Assembly (NCBI GenBank): GCA_027658995.1
Contig: JAQDQK010000020.1
Coordinates: 1-61,336, forward strand
DNA length: 61,336 nt
From: Propionibacteriaceae bacterium AM104-82
GTDB taxonomy: Bacteria; Actinomycetota; Actinomycetes; Propionibacteriales; Propionibacteriaceae
Direction of reading: 5' to 3'
Notes under the pieces: generated by a model
Database searches by the model: none
Told to the model about the DNA's origin: nothing
Seen by the model: the letters and a program-made list of their open reading frames with translations, nothing else
Translations under genes and position numbers: made by a program
In this document: piece by piece, positions 34,902 through 45,050 of the stretch
Layout of the letters: each line of letters opens with the position of its first letter
Position numbering within the stretch: the first letter of the stretch is position 1

Positions 34902-35537
34902 GTGGCTAAGAAAGACGTCGTCCTCCAAGTGGACAAACTGAAGAAGGGCTACGGCCCGGTGACGATCGTGGAGGGCTTCTCCATGAAGGTCCACGAGGGA
35001 GAGGCCGTCGCGCTGACCGGGCGCAACGGCGCGGGTAAGTCGACGGTGCTGCGCTGCCTGGTCGGCGCCGACCGTCCTGACGAGGGTTCCGTGACCGTCG
35101 GCGGCGTGAAGGTGTCGGAGACCAACGCGGCCATCCGCCGCGACGTCGCGACCGTCATCGACGACCTCGACTTCTTCCCCGACCTCTCCGTGGTCGAGCA
35201 CCTGGACCTGCTCGCCCGCGCGCACGGCCTCACCGACCCCGACGCGCTCGTCGACGAGGTCCTCGAGGAGGTGCAGTTGGTCGCGCAGGCGGGCCAGTTG
35301 CCCTCCACGCTCTCGTCCGGTCAGCGCCGCCGCCTCGCGCTTGCGACCGCCTTCGTGCGGCCCCGCCGACTCCTCGTTCTCGACGAGCCCGAGCAGCGCC
35401 TCGATGTCGAGGGCGTCGCGTGGCTCGGCCGCCGGCTGAAGGCCGAGGTCGACGGGGGGCTCGCCATCGTGCTCGCGAGCCACGAACCATCGCTGCTTGA
35501 GGCGATCGGCGCGAAGCAGATCCGGCTGGGTGCCTGA
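34902..35537 (+). CDS. ABC transporter ATP-binding protein
   Basis: A 211-aa ATPase. Walker A is GRNGAGKST, the signature loop is STLSSGQRRRLALA, and Walker B is LLVLDEPEQRLD; the H-loop appears as ASHEPSLLE. It starts at GTG 34902. Its stop overlaps the next start by one base (TGATG), so it pairs with the following membrane protein. The substrate is unknown. Confidence 0.92.
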   Translation: MAKKDVVLQVDKLKKGYGPVTIVEGFSMKVHEGEAVALTGRNGAGKSTVLRCLVGADRPDEGSVTVGGVKVSETNAAIRRDVATVIDDLDFFPDLSVVEHLDLLARAHGLTDPDALVDEVLEEVQLVAQAGQLPSTLSSGQRRRLALATAFVRPRRLLVLDEPEQRLDVEGVAWLGRRLKAEVDGGLAIVLASHEPSLLEAIGAKQIRLGA

Positions 35538-37168
35538 TGAGCGTCACCGACCCTCGCTTCGGCGAACTGGGCGTCGTCGACGAGAAGCAGCTCAAGCTGC
35601 TGATGAAGGACTGGCGAAGGGGTCGCGCCGACCGCAACCTCGGTCAGGTGCTCTCCGACGGCTACGTGATGGTGTTCAGCATCGTGCTGATCGGCGCCAT
35701 GATCATCTCCTCGATCGTGCAGGCGCAGCAGGTCGTCGCGGTCTGTGACACCGACGGCTGCCTCGCGGCCCGCGGGCTGCTGCCATGGGCCGCCGTCGCT
35801 GGTGTGCTCGCCGCCACCCTGGTGCTTTCGCGGATGTTCGGCCCCATCGTCGCCTCCGCGGCTGAGGGGTTCTGGCTGATGGACGGCCCCACCGACCGTC
35901 GCAAGCTCCTCGCCGGGCGCCTCGTCGCGGCGATCGGCCTCGCGCTGGTCGCCGGCGCGCTGCTCGGCGCGCTGATCGCGGCGCTGACGGGCTCCCCGCT
36001 TGGCGCCATCGGCATCTGGGCGCTCGCGGGCGGGCTCGGATCGGCAGGGCTGCTGGCCTTCGCCGCCGCCGAGCAGGGCCTCGACCGCACCTGGATCGTC
36101 ACGGCGGTGCAGTGGGTGATCGGCCTGGTCGCCATCGCGACGCTCGTCGCCCTGGTTGGCGGCGCCGCAGGCTGGTTCGCGCTGGGCGGGCTGACCACGC
36201 TGTCGGTCGAGCTCGCGTTCATCGTCGCCGGCGTCGGCCTCCTGCTGATGCTCGTGGCCGGCTACATCGCCTACCTGCGACTGCGTGGTGTGCGACGCCA
36301 GCGCGTCACCTCGGGCGGTTCGCTGCTTTCCGGCCTGCAGGGCGCAGCCTTCGCGCTCGAGTTCGCCCTGATCCGCGACATCCTCGTGGAGAGCAAGTCG
36401 AAGCAGCGCGGCCACGTCAGCCCCACCCGCGGCGTCGGCTCCGGGACGACGGCGCTGATCATGCGCGACGTGCAGCGGCTGTGGCGCCAGCCGCTCCCGC
36501 TGCTGACGCTCGCCGCGACCGTCATCGTCCCCTACGCCATCCAGGCGCTCGGCCTCGCGGCCCTGAACCCGCCGATCTCGGCGCTCGTGCTGATGACGGC
36601 GCTGATCCCGTTCATGAACTCGCTGCGCGTGCTGACCCGCACCAAGGGCCTGCAGCGCTGCTTCCCGTTCGACCCGAGCAGGATCAAGACGGCCGCCATG
36701 GTGGTGCCAGCGGTCCTCGCGCTGCTGTGGTCGATCGCCGCCTTCCCGGCCTTCCTGGGGCTCGCCGGCGGCATCAAGGCCGCACCGACCGACGCCGCCT
36801 CCGCGGCCCTCGTGACCGGCATCGCAGGCTTCCTGGCTGCCGTCCGCTGGATCTCCGCCAAGCCCGCCGACTACTCCGGCCCGATCGTCGCGACCGGCTT
36901 CGGCGCGATGCCCCCCGGGCTGATGTTCTCGCTGCTGCGGGGCTTCGACATGGTCGCGCTCGTCACGCTGCCGATCGTGTTCGGGTGGACGCCGTGGATC
37001 TCGCTGGTGATCGCCGCGATCGCGTTCGGCTTCCTGCGCTCCGGCCTCGACAAGGAGTCGATGATGGAGCAGCAGGAGGAATTGAAGCGCCAGCAGGAGG
37101 AGGAGAAGCAGCGCCGCGCAGGCACGCTCCCCGGCAAGGAGAAGATCCGGGTCCAGCGGAAGCGCTGA
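35537..37168 (+). CDS. DUF6297-like ABC permease
   Basis: A 543-aa membrane protein with about 12 hydrophobic helices and a charged Gln/Glu/Arg-rich C-terminal tail (EQQEELKRQQEEEKQRRAG) likely to form a coiled coil. The soluble N-terminus contains EKQLKLLMKDWRRGR. It is coupled to the ATPase by overlapping stop and start, giving a two-component transporter. The layout matches actinobacterial DUF6297-type permeases. The cargo is unknown. Confidence 0.8.
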   Translation: MSVTDPRFGELGVVDEKQLKLLMKDWRRGRADRNLGQVLSDGYVMVFSIVLIGAMIISSIVQAQQVVAVCDTDGCLAARGLLPWAAVAGVLAATLVLSRMFGPIVASAAEGFWLMDGPTDRRKLLAGRLVAAIGLALVAGALLGALIAALTGSPLGAIGIWALAGGLGSAGLLAFAAAEQGLDRTWIVTAVQWVIGLVAIATLVALVGGAAGWFALGGLTTLSVELAFIVAGVGLLLMLVAGYIAYLRLRGVRRQRVTSGGSLLSGLQGAAFALEFALIRDILVESKSKQRGHVSPTRGVGSGTTALIMRDVQRLWRQPLPLLTLAATVIVPYAIQALGLAALNPPISALVLMTALIPFMNSLRVLTRTKGLQRCFPFDPSRIKTAAMVVPAVLALLWSIAAFPAFLGLAGGIKAAPTDAASAALVTGIAGFLAAVRWISAKPADYSGPIVATGFGAMPPGLMFSLLRGFDMVALVTLPIVFGWTPWISLVIAAIAFGFLRSGLDKESMMEQQEELKRQQEEEKQRRAGTLPGKEKIRVQRKR

Positions 37169-37185
37169 CCAACCGCTACACCGGG

Positions 37186-37213
37186 ACGGCCGCCCTCAGG
37201 GGCGGCCGTTTCC
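37186..37213. terminator. Bidirectional terminator between the ABC permease and menF
   Basis: ACGGCCGCCC-TCAG-GGGCGGCCGTTT makes a 10-bp perfect stem followed by T on the plus strand. It sits in the 54-bp gap between two convergent genes and so can end both transcripts. Confidence 0.8.
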
Positions 37214-37222
37214 GTGTCTGGC

Positions 37223-38491
37223 TCAGGAGTCGAGGCCGAGGGCCTGCAGCATCGGAACGAGCTTTGCGCCGGTCTCCGCCAGTTCGACGCTCGGGTCGGA
37301 GTCGGCGACGATGCCGGCGCCCGCGAACAACTGGATCTCCTGCGGCGTGTCCTGGCGCACCTGCCCGCCGCGCAGCGCGATGGCCCACTCGCCGTCGCCG
37401 TACATGTCCGTCCAGCCGACGGGGCCCGCGTAGCGGCCGCGGTCGAGCGACTCGAGTTCGCTGATGATGTCCAGAGCCAGGTGGGTGGGCGTGCCGCAGA
37501 CGGCGGCGCTCGGGTGCAGCGCGGCCGCAAGCGCGAGCGCGCCGGTGTCGGGGCCGACCGAGCCGGTGATGTCCGTGGCCAGGTGCATCACGTTGGGCAG
37601 TTTCAGCACCGAGGGCGCCTCGGGCACGTTCATTGCCTGGCAGTAGGGAGCGAGCGCCTCGGCGACCGAGGCGACCGCGAACTCGTGCTCCGAGATGTCC
37701 TTCTGCGAGCGGGCCAGTTCGGCCGCCAACTGCAGCGGGTCGACGGTGTCGCCCTCGCGCCACACGGTGCCGGCGAGCACGCGGGAGGTGACCAGGCCGC
37801 CCTGCCTGCGCAGCAGCAGTTCCGGGGTGGCGCCGATCATCCCGTCGACCAGGTAGGCCCACGTCATCGGGTAGTTCTCGATCAGCCGGTCGAGCAGGTA
37901 GCGCAGGTCGAGGGGCTCGTCTGCCCTGACCACCAGGTCGCGGGCCAGCACCACCTTGTGGACCTCGTCGTTGCGGATCAGGTCGACGACCTCGCCGACG
38001 ATCCGCGTCCAGATGTCCTCGCCCATCGCGCCGCCGACGGCGGTGGGGTTGGCGGGGGAGAGCACCCGCTCGCGGCGGGAGGGCAGGGCCATGTCGCCGC
38101 GCGCCGCGCCGAGCTTCGTCATCCAGAACACGCCGCCGCGGCGGCCGATCACGATGCGGGGGATCACGAGCACCGAGCGGTCCTCGGAGCGGTCGGGGTC
38201 GAAGGTGAACGAGCCGACGGCGATGGGGCCGGTCCCGAACTCGCCCGGCATCTCGGAGTCGTGGTCGATCTGGTTGGAGATCTCGTCCCACCAGACGTCT
38301 GCCGCCTCGAGTCGGTCGGTCTCGAATCGCGCGGCCTCGCCGAGCCCGACGAATCCCTCACCCCTACGGATGAAGGCGGTGCATGGACCGGACTCGGGTA
38401 GGAAGGCCTCCAGCGGACCGGGGTCGTCGATGGCGACGGTCGTGGCGCGCATCCGAGCGCTTCCGAAGTCCAGAATCACCTTCGCGAGCAT
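37223..38491 (-). CDS. menF: MenF, isochorismate synthase
   Basis: Up to 422 aa, a chorismate-utilising enzyme giving isochorismate for MenD. C-terminal motifs are VLARDLVV, TPELLLRRQGGLVTSRVLAGT, FAVASVAEAL, HLATDITGSV, HPSAAVCGTPTHLAL, YAGPVGW and LFAGAGIVADSDP. The start is uncertain. ATG 38491 lies within a TATGCT box (38487-38492); GTG 38479 would then be leaderless 7 nt downstream; ATG 38452 has GGAAG upstream and matches homolog N-termini (MRATTVAI). All share one frame. Confidence 0.93.
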   Translation of the reverse strand: MLAKVILDFGSARMRATTVAIDDPGPLEAFLPESGPCTAFIRRGEGFVGLGEAARFETDRLEAADVWWDEISNQIDHDSEMPGEFGTGPIAVGSFTFDPDRSEDRSVLVIPRIVIGRRGGVFWMTKLGAARGDMALPSRRERVLSPANPTAVGGAMGEDIWTRIVGEVVDLIRNDEVHKVVLARDLVVRADEPLDLRYLLDRLIENYPMTWAYLVDGMIGATPELLLRRQGGLVTSRVLAGTVWREGDTVDPLQLAAELARSQKDISEHEFAVASVAEALAPYCQAMNVPEAPSVLKLPNVMHLATDITGSVGPDTGALALAAALHPSAAVCGTPTHLALDIISELESLDRGRYAGPVGWTDMYGDGEWAIALRGGQVRQDTPQEIQLFAGAGIVADSDPSVELAETGAKLVPMLQALGLDS

Positions 38492-38653
38492 AGCCGTGGG
38501 CAGGCCAAGGAGCCACCTGAGGCCCTGGTTGAGACGAGTGTCGCGGCGGCCATCCCCGCCCTGACTTCCCGCAATATATTACGAAAGGATCGTGTGACTA
38601 ATTGTTATGCCGAATCCCTTGTCAGATCGGGTTTAGGATCGCCTGTGGTCGGT

Positions 38654-38683
38654 TGGCCGAAAAACGCGGCCACCCTTAGACTG
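38654..38683 (+). promoter_or_regulatory. Promoter of the quinone reductase-nuo run
   Basis: TTGGCC (38654-38659) and TAGACT (38678-38683) are separated by 18 bp, giving a leader of about 30 nt before the ATG at 38722. The preceding 38560-38650 is AT-richer (AATATATTAC, TAATTGTTATG, TTTAGGAT) and may hold further promoters or operator sites. No intergenic gap above 20 bp follows until 55522, so this may drive all of nuo. Confidence 0.55.
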
Positions 38684-38721
38684 ACCCGAGAATCCGGATA
38701 CGTGTGAGACCAGGAGCGTGT

Positions 38722-40005
38722 ATGTCGTTCGCCAAGCCCGAGGGCGCGGCCGTCGAATCTGACGTTGTCGTAGTCGGCGCAGGTCCAGGCGGCTCCTCGA
38801 CAGCCACGTATCTGGCGCGTCATGGCCTGAGCGTGACGCTGCTGGAGAAGTCGCACTTCCCGCGTGAGAAGGTCTGCGGAGACGGCCTGACGCCGCGCGC
38901 GACCCGCGCGCTGACGCGCATCGGCATCGACACCTCCGAGGCGAACGGCTGGCTGCACAACAAGGGCCTGCGCGTCTACGGTGGTCGCACGGAGCCGTTC
39001 GAACTGCCTTGGCCCGACCTGACCGACTTCCCGCCCTACGGCCTCGTGCGTCCCCGCTCCGACTTCGACGACATGCTGGCCCGCCATGCGGTCGCCGCAG
39101 GCGCCGACCTGATCGAGGGCGCCAACGTCGACGGCGCAGTGCTCGACGAGCGCACCGGCCGGATCACCGGCGTCACGACCAAGGACGGACGCACCTTCAA
39201 GGCCCCGATCGTGGTCGCCGCCGACGGTAACTCCTCGCGCCTGGCCGTCTCGATGGGCATCAACAAGCGCTCCGACCGCCCGATGGGCGTCGCGGTGCGC
39301 ACCTACTACACGAGCCCCCGCACCAACGACGACTACCTCGAGTCCTGGCTCGAGTTGTGGGACGGCGAACGCGGCAAGTCCAACCTGATGCCCGGCTACG
39401 GCTGGGTCTTCGGCATGGGCGACGGCACCAGCAACGTCGGCCTCGGCGTGCTGAACACCTCCAAGGGCTTCGGGCAGACCGACTACCGGGCGCTGCTGAA
39501 GCGTTGGGTCGACCACACCCCCGAGGAGTGGGGCTTCCGCGACCAGAACATGGTCGGCAAGATCCAGGGTGCGGCACTGCCCATGGCGTTCAACCGCCAG
39601 CCGCACTACGGCCGCGGCCTCGTCCTGGTGGGCGACGCGGGCGGCATGGTCAACCCCTTCAACGGGGAGGGCATCGCCTACGCGATGGAGGCCGCCGAGT
39701 ACGCGGCCATGGCCATCGCAGAGGCATCCTCGCGCGGCTTCGGCAGCGCCTCCGCGGAGAAGGCCATGCGCGCCTACCCCGAACAGATGAAGGCCAGCCT
39801 CGGCGGGTACTACCGCCTCGGCACGATCTTCGTGAAGCTGATCGGCGACCCCCGCATCATGCATCTGTGCACCCGCTACGGGCTGCCGCGCAAGACGCTG
39901 ATGCGCTTCGTGCTGAAGCTCCTGGCCAACCTCACCGACTCGCACGGCGGTGACGCAATGGACCGCATCATCAACGCCCTGTGCAAGGCCGCGCCGTCGG
40001 CCTGA
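38722..40005 (+). CDS. Geranylgeranyl/menaquinone side-chain reductase, MenJ-like
   Basis: A 427-aa FAD enzyme of the geranylgeranyl reductase family. The dinucleotide motif VVVVGAGPGGSS is near 15-26, KVCGDGLTPRA is near 50-60, and the FAD-phosphate motif is LVLVGDAGGMVNPFNGEGI. The ATG at 38722 has AGGAG five bases upstream. Adjacent to nuoA and in a locus full of men genes, it most likely saturates an isoprene unit of menaquinone, as M. tuberculosis MenJ does. Reduction of geranylgeranyl lipids is an alternative. Confidence 0.9.
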   Translation: MSFAKPEGAAVESDVVVVGAGPGGSSTATYLARHGLSVTLLEKSHFPREKVCGDGLTPRATRALTRIGIDTSEANGWLHNKGLRVYGGRTEPFELPWPDLTDFPPYGLVRPRSDFDDMLARHAVAAGADLIEGANVDGAVLDERTGRITGVTTKDGRTFKAPIVVAADGNSSRLAVSMGINKRSDRPMGVAVRTYYTSPRTNDDYLESWLELWDGERGKSNLMPGYGWVFGMGDGTSNVGLGVLNTSKGFGQTDYRALLKRWVDHTPEEWGFRDQNMVGKIQGAALPMAFNRQPHYGRGLVLVGDAGGMVNPFNGEGIAYAMEAAEYAAMAIAEASSRGFGSASAEKAMRAYPEQMKASLGGYYRLGTIFVKLIGDPRIMHLCTRYGLPRKTLMRFVLKLLANLTDSHGGDAMDRIINALCKAAPSA

Positions 40006-40024
40006 CCGGAAGGAACGATTAAGG

Positions 40025-40384
40025 ATGAATCCCTATATCCCCATCGTGGGCATGGTGATCCTGGCGACAGTGTTCGTCCTGGTCTCCATGGGGCTGAGCC
40101 TCGTGGTTGGCCCGAGGCGCTACAACCGCGCCAAGTACGACAGCTACGAGTGCGGCATCCAGCCGACCCCGCAGCCCATCGGCGGCGGTCGCTTCCCGGT
40201 CAAGTACTACATCACCGCGATGATGTTCATCGTCTTCGACATTGAGGTCGTGTTCCTGCTGCCGTGGGCCGTCGCCTACAACCAGCTCAGCATGTTCGCC
40301 GTGATCGCGATGATCGTGTTCATCGTGTTGTTCTTCGTCCCCTACTTCTACGTCCTGCGCCGCAACGGCCTGGACTGGGAATGA
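40025..40384 (+). CDS. nuoA: NuoA, complex I subunit A
   Basis: A 119-aa three-helix membrane subunit. The conserved loop YESGxxP appears as YDSYECGIQPTPQPIGGGRFPVKYY, and FDIEVVFLLPWA is the acidic helix 2. It begins 19 bp after the reductase gene, with AAGGA just before the ATG. Confidence 0.97.
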   Translation: MNPYIPIVGMVILATVFVLVSMGLSLVVGPRRYNRAKYDSYECGIQPTPQPIGGGRFPVKYYITAMMFIVFDIEVVFLLPWAVAYNQLSMFAVIAMIVFIVLFFVPYFYVLRRNGLDWE

Positions 40385-40404
40385 TCTCGGAAGGATCCTG
40401 ACAC

Positions 40405-40959
40405 ATGGGTATCGAAGATAAGCTCCCCAGCGGCATCCTCCTGACCACGGTCGAGGGCGTCTTCGGCTGGCTCCGGAAGGCCTCGTTCTGGCCCGCCACC
40501 ATGGGCCTCGCCTGCTGCGCCATCGAGATGATGGCCTTCGGCACGCCGCGCTACGACTCCGGACGATGGGGCCAGGAGGTCTTCCGCGCATCGCCGCGCC
40601 AGGCCGACCTGATGATCGTCTCCGGCCGCGTCTCGCAGAAGATGGCGCCGGTCATCCGCCAGGTCTACGACCAGATGCCCAACCCCAAGTGGGTCATCTC
40701 GATGGGCGCCTGCGCCTCCTCCGGCGGCATGTTCAACAACTACGCGATCGTGCAGGGCTGCGACCACTTCCTGCCCGTCGACATGTACATCCCCGGCTGC
40801 CCGCCCCGCCCCGACATGCTCATCGAGGCCATGTTCAAGCTGCGCGAGAAGGTCCAGCACCGCCCCATCGGCCCGAACGAGGCCGCCGCGATCGAGGACG
40901 CCGAGCAGGCAGCCCTCGCCGCCCCCGCCAAGATCGAGATGAAGGGCCTCATGCGATGA
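40405..40959 (+). CDS. nuoB: NuoB, complex I subunit with cluster N2
   Basis: A 184-aa peripheral subunit holding the terminal [4Fe-4S] cluster N2. The ligands are C37, C38 ([12 protein letters not shown]), C103 ([10 protein letters not shown]) and C132 (PGCPPRP). It passes electrons to quinone. Its stop overlaps the nuoC start. Confidence 0.98.
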   Translation: MGIEDKLPSGILLTTVEGVFGWLRKASFWPATMGLACCAIEMMAFGTPRYDSGRWGQEVFRASPRQADLMIVSGRVSQKMAPVIRQVYDQMPNPKWVISMGACASSGGMFNNYAIVQGCDHFLPVDMYIPGCPPRPDMLIEAMFKLREKVQHRPIGPNEAAAIEDAEQAALAAPAKIEMKGLMR

Positions 40960-41650
40960 GCGAGCAGACCCCCGACGAGAACCTGCCCGCGACCGGCGAC
41001 GAGGCCAAGGCGCTTCCCGTCTTCGAGACCCGCAAGGGCATGTGGTCCGAGGGATCCCCTGACACCTCCGGCTACAACGGCATCGTGCGTCACCTGTCGA
41101 TGCCCGGCCAGACCGAGCCGCCGTTCGGCGAGCCGTTCGACTCGATCCGGTCCCGCGCGCTCGAGCTGATCCCCGGCCTCGACGAGGGCCGCTTCCTGTT
41201 CGACCGCGGCGAACTGACGATCTACGTGCCGCGCGAGCAGTTGCTCGACGTCGCGAAGGCGTTCCGCGACGACGCGAACCTGCGCTTCGAGGTGTGCGTG
41301 TCGGTCTCCGGCGTGCACTACCCGCAGGAGACCGGCGCCGAACTGCACTCGGTCGCGCACCTGCTGAGCTACACGCACAACCGCCGCGTCCGCCTCGAGA
41401 CCACCTGCACCGACGACGATCCGCACATCCCGTCGCTGACGCCGATCTACCCGATGGTGGACTGGCACGAGCGCGAGACCTGGGACATGTTCGGGATCGT
41501 CTACGACGGTCACCCGGCGCTGACCCGGATCCTGATGCCGGACGACTGGCAGGGCCACCCGCAGCGCAAGGACTACCCCCTGGGCGGCGTGGACGTCGAA
41601 TACAAGGGCGCCAAGGTGCCTGCTCCCGACAACCGGAGGTCCTACTCCTG

Positions 41651-41651
<1 letters not shown>
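40956..41651 (+). CDS. nuoC: NuoC, complex I 30-kDa subunit
   Basis: A 231-aa hydrophilic subunit with the 30-kDa signature in [40 protein letters not shown]. An N-terminal extension of about 60 residues precedes the core. ATG 40956 overlaps nuoB by four bases. Confidence 0.97.
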
Positions 41652-42996
<1,345 letters not shown>

Positions 42997-43000
<4 letters not shown>

Positions 43001-43740
43001 GCGGCCACTTCGAGAGCTACTTCCCCGAGTCGGGCTCTGTCGACTACGCAGACCAGTCGACGAGCATCGACGAGACGACGGTCGCCGAACTGCGCGAGCT
43101 TGCTGCCCGCTACCCGGAGGCCCGCTCGGCGCTGCTCCCGATGCTGCACCTGGTCCAGTCGGTCGACGGGCGCGTCAGCCCCCGCGGCATCGAGGTGTGC
43201 GCCGAGATCCTCGAGATCACCACGGCGCAGGTCTCCGGCGTCGCGACGTTCTACACCATGTACAAGCGTCGCCCGGCGGGCAAGCAGCACGTCGGCATCT
43301 GCACCACGGCGCTGTGCGCGGTGATGGGTGGCGACATCCTGCTCGAGCGCGCCAAGAAGTTCCTCGGCATCGACGAGAACCAGACCACCCCGGACGGCCA
43401 GATCTCGCTCGAGCGCATCGAGTGCAACGCGGCATGCGACTTCGCCCCCGTCGCGATGGTCAACTGGGAGTTCTTCGACAACATGACCCCGCAGAAGCTT
43501 GAGCACCTGCTCGGCGACCTGCAGGCCGACCGTGAGGTCGTCTCGCCGCGCGGCGCGACGATCACGTCGTGGCGCGAGGCCGAGCGCGTGCTCGCAGGCT
43601 TCCCCGACGGTCGCGCCGACGAGGGCCCCTCCGCAGGCCCCGCCTCGCTGCTCGGGCGCGGGATCGCGGCCGAGAACGACTGGACGGCGCCGCCCGCCGA
43701 CGCCAAGCCTGCCCCCGTGGAACAGGGAGAGACCAAGTGA
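42997..43740 (+). CDS. nuoE: NuoE, complex I [2Fe-2S] subunit
   Basis: A 247-aa thioredoxin-like subunit with the N1a cluster ligands C102, C107 ([13 protein letters not shown]), C143 and C147 ([10 protein letters not shown]). The C-terminal 60 residues are an extra Pro/Ala-rich tail, typical of actinobacterial NuoE. Overlaps nuoD and nuoF by four bases each. Confidence 0.97.
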
Positions 43741-45050
43741 CCGATCTGCTGACCCCGGTGCTGAGCGCCAACTGGGGCGAGGACAACTCGTGGAAGCTGT
43801 CGCGCTACGAGGCGACCGGCGGCTACCGCGCGATGCGCAAGGCCTTCGACATGAAGCCCGAGGACGTCATCACGCTCGTCAAGGACGCGCAGCTGCGCGG
43901 CCGCGGCGGCGCGGGCTTCCCTACCGGCATGAAGTGGTCCTTCGTCCCGCAGGACAACCCCAACCCGAAGTACCTCGTCGTCAACGCCGACGAGTCGGAG
44001 CCGGGCACCTGCAAGGACATGCCCCTGATGATGGCAAGCCCTCACACGCTGGTGGAGGGCATCATCATCTCCTCCTACGCCATCAACGGGCACACGTCGT
44101 TCATCTACTGCCGCGGTGAGGTGCTGCACGTCATCCGCCGCCTGCAGCAGGCCGTGCGCGAGGCCTACGCTGCCGGCTACCTCGGCAAGAACATCCTCGG
44201 CACCGGCTACGACCTGGACATCATCGTCCACTCCGGAGCGGGCGCCTACATCTGTGGCGAGGAGACCGCGCTGCTCGACTCGCTCGAGGGTCGCCGCGGC
44301 CAACCGCGCCTCCGCCCGCCGTTCCCGGCCGTCGCTGGCCTGTACGCGTCGCCGACCGTGATCAACAACGTCGAGTCGATCGCCTCCGTCCCGTCGATCC
44401 TTGCCAACGGCTCCGACTGGTTCCAGTCGATGGGCACCGAGAAGTCCAAGGGCTTCACGCTGTACTCGCTGTCGGGCCACGTCAAGAACGCGGGCCAGTT
44501 CGAGGCCCCGATGGGCATCACGCTGCGGCAACTGATCGACCTCGCTGGCGGCATCCGCGACGGCCACGAGTTGAAGTTCTTCACCCCGGGCGGCTCGTCC
44601 ACCCCGATCCTGACCGCCGACTCGCTCGACGTGCCGCTCGACTACGAGGGGATGGCCGCCGCTGGCACCATGCTCGGCACCAAGGCGCTGCAGATCTTCG
44701 ACGAGACCACCTCGATCGTGCGCACCACGCTGCGCTTCGTGGAGTTCTACAAGCACGAGAGCTGCGGCAAGTGCACCCCGTGCCGTGAGGGCACCTGGTG
44801 GCTCGTGCAGTTGCTGATGAAGTTCGAGGCGGGCACCGCGGAAGAGGGCGACGTCGACAAGCTGCTCGACATCTGCGACAACATCGGCGGCCGCTCGTTC
44901 TGCGCCCTTGCCGACGGAGCGGTGGCGTGTGTCACAAGCGCCGTCAAGCACTTCCGCTCCGAGTTCGAGCAGGGCTACCACACGCCAGCATGGGAGCTGT
45001 TCCCCTACGGGGAGAGCGCGCTGTTCACCGAGGAAGGAGACGCCCGATGA
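43737..45050 (+). CDS. nuoF: NuoF, complex I NADH-binding subunit
   Basis: A 437-aa flavoprotein. The NADH/FMN site is GRGGAGFPTGMKWSF, followed by NADESEPGTCKD and GAGAYICGEETALLDSLEG. The N3 cluster ligands are in ESCGKCTPCREG. It starts at GTG 43737, overlapping the nuoE stop (GTGA). Confidence 0.98.
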   Translation: MTDLLTPVLSANWGEDNSWKLSRYEATGGYRAMRKAFDMKPEDVITLVKDAQLRGRGGAGFPTGMKWSFVPQDNPNPKYLVVNADESEPGTCKDMPLMMASPHTLVEGIIISSYAINGHTSFIYCRGEVLHVIRRLQQAVREAYAAGYLGKNILGTGYDLDIIVHSGAGAYICGEETALLDSLEGRRGQPRLRPPFPAVAGLYASPTVINNVESIASVPSILANGSDWFQSMGTEKSKGFTLYSLSGHVKNAGQFEAPMGITLRQLIDLAGGIRDGHELKFFTPGGSSTPILTADSLDVPLDYEGMAAAGTMLGTKALQIFDETTSIVRTTLRFVEFYKHESCGKCTPCREGTWWLVQLLMKFEAGTAEEGDVDKLLDICDNIGGRSFCALADGAVACVTSAVKHFRSEFEQGYHTPAWELFPYGESALFTEEGDAR

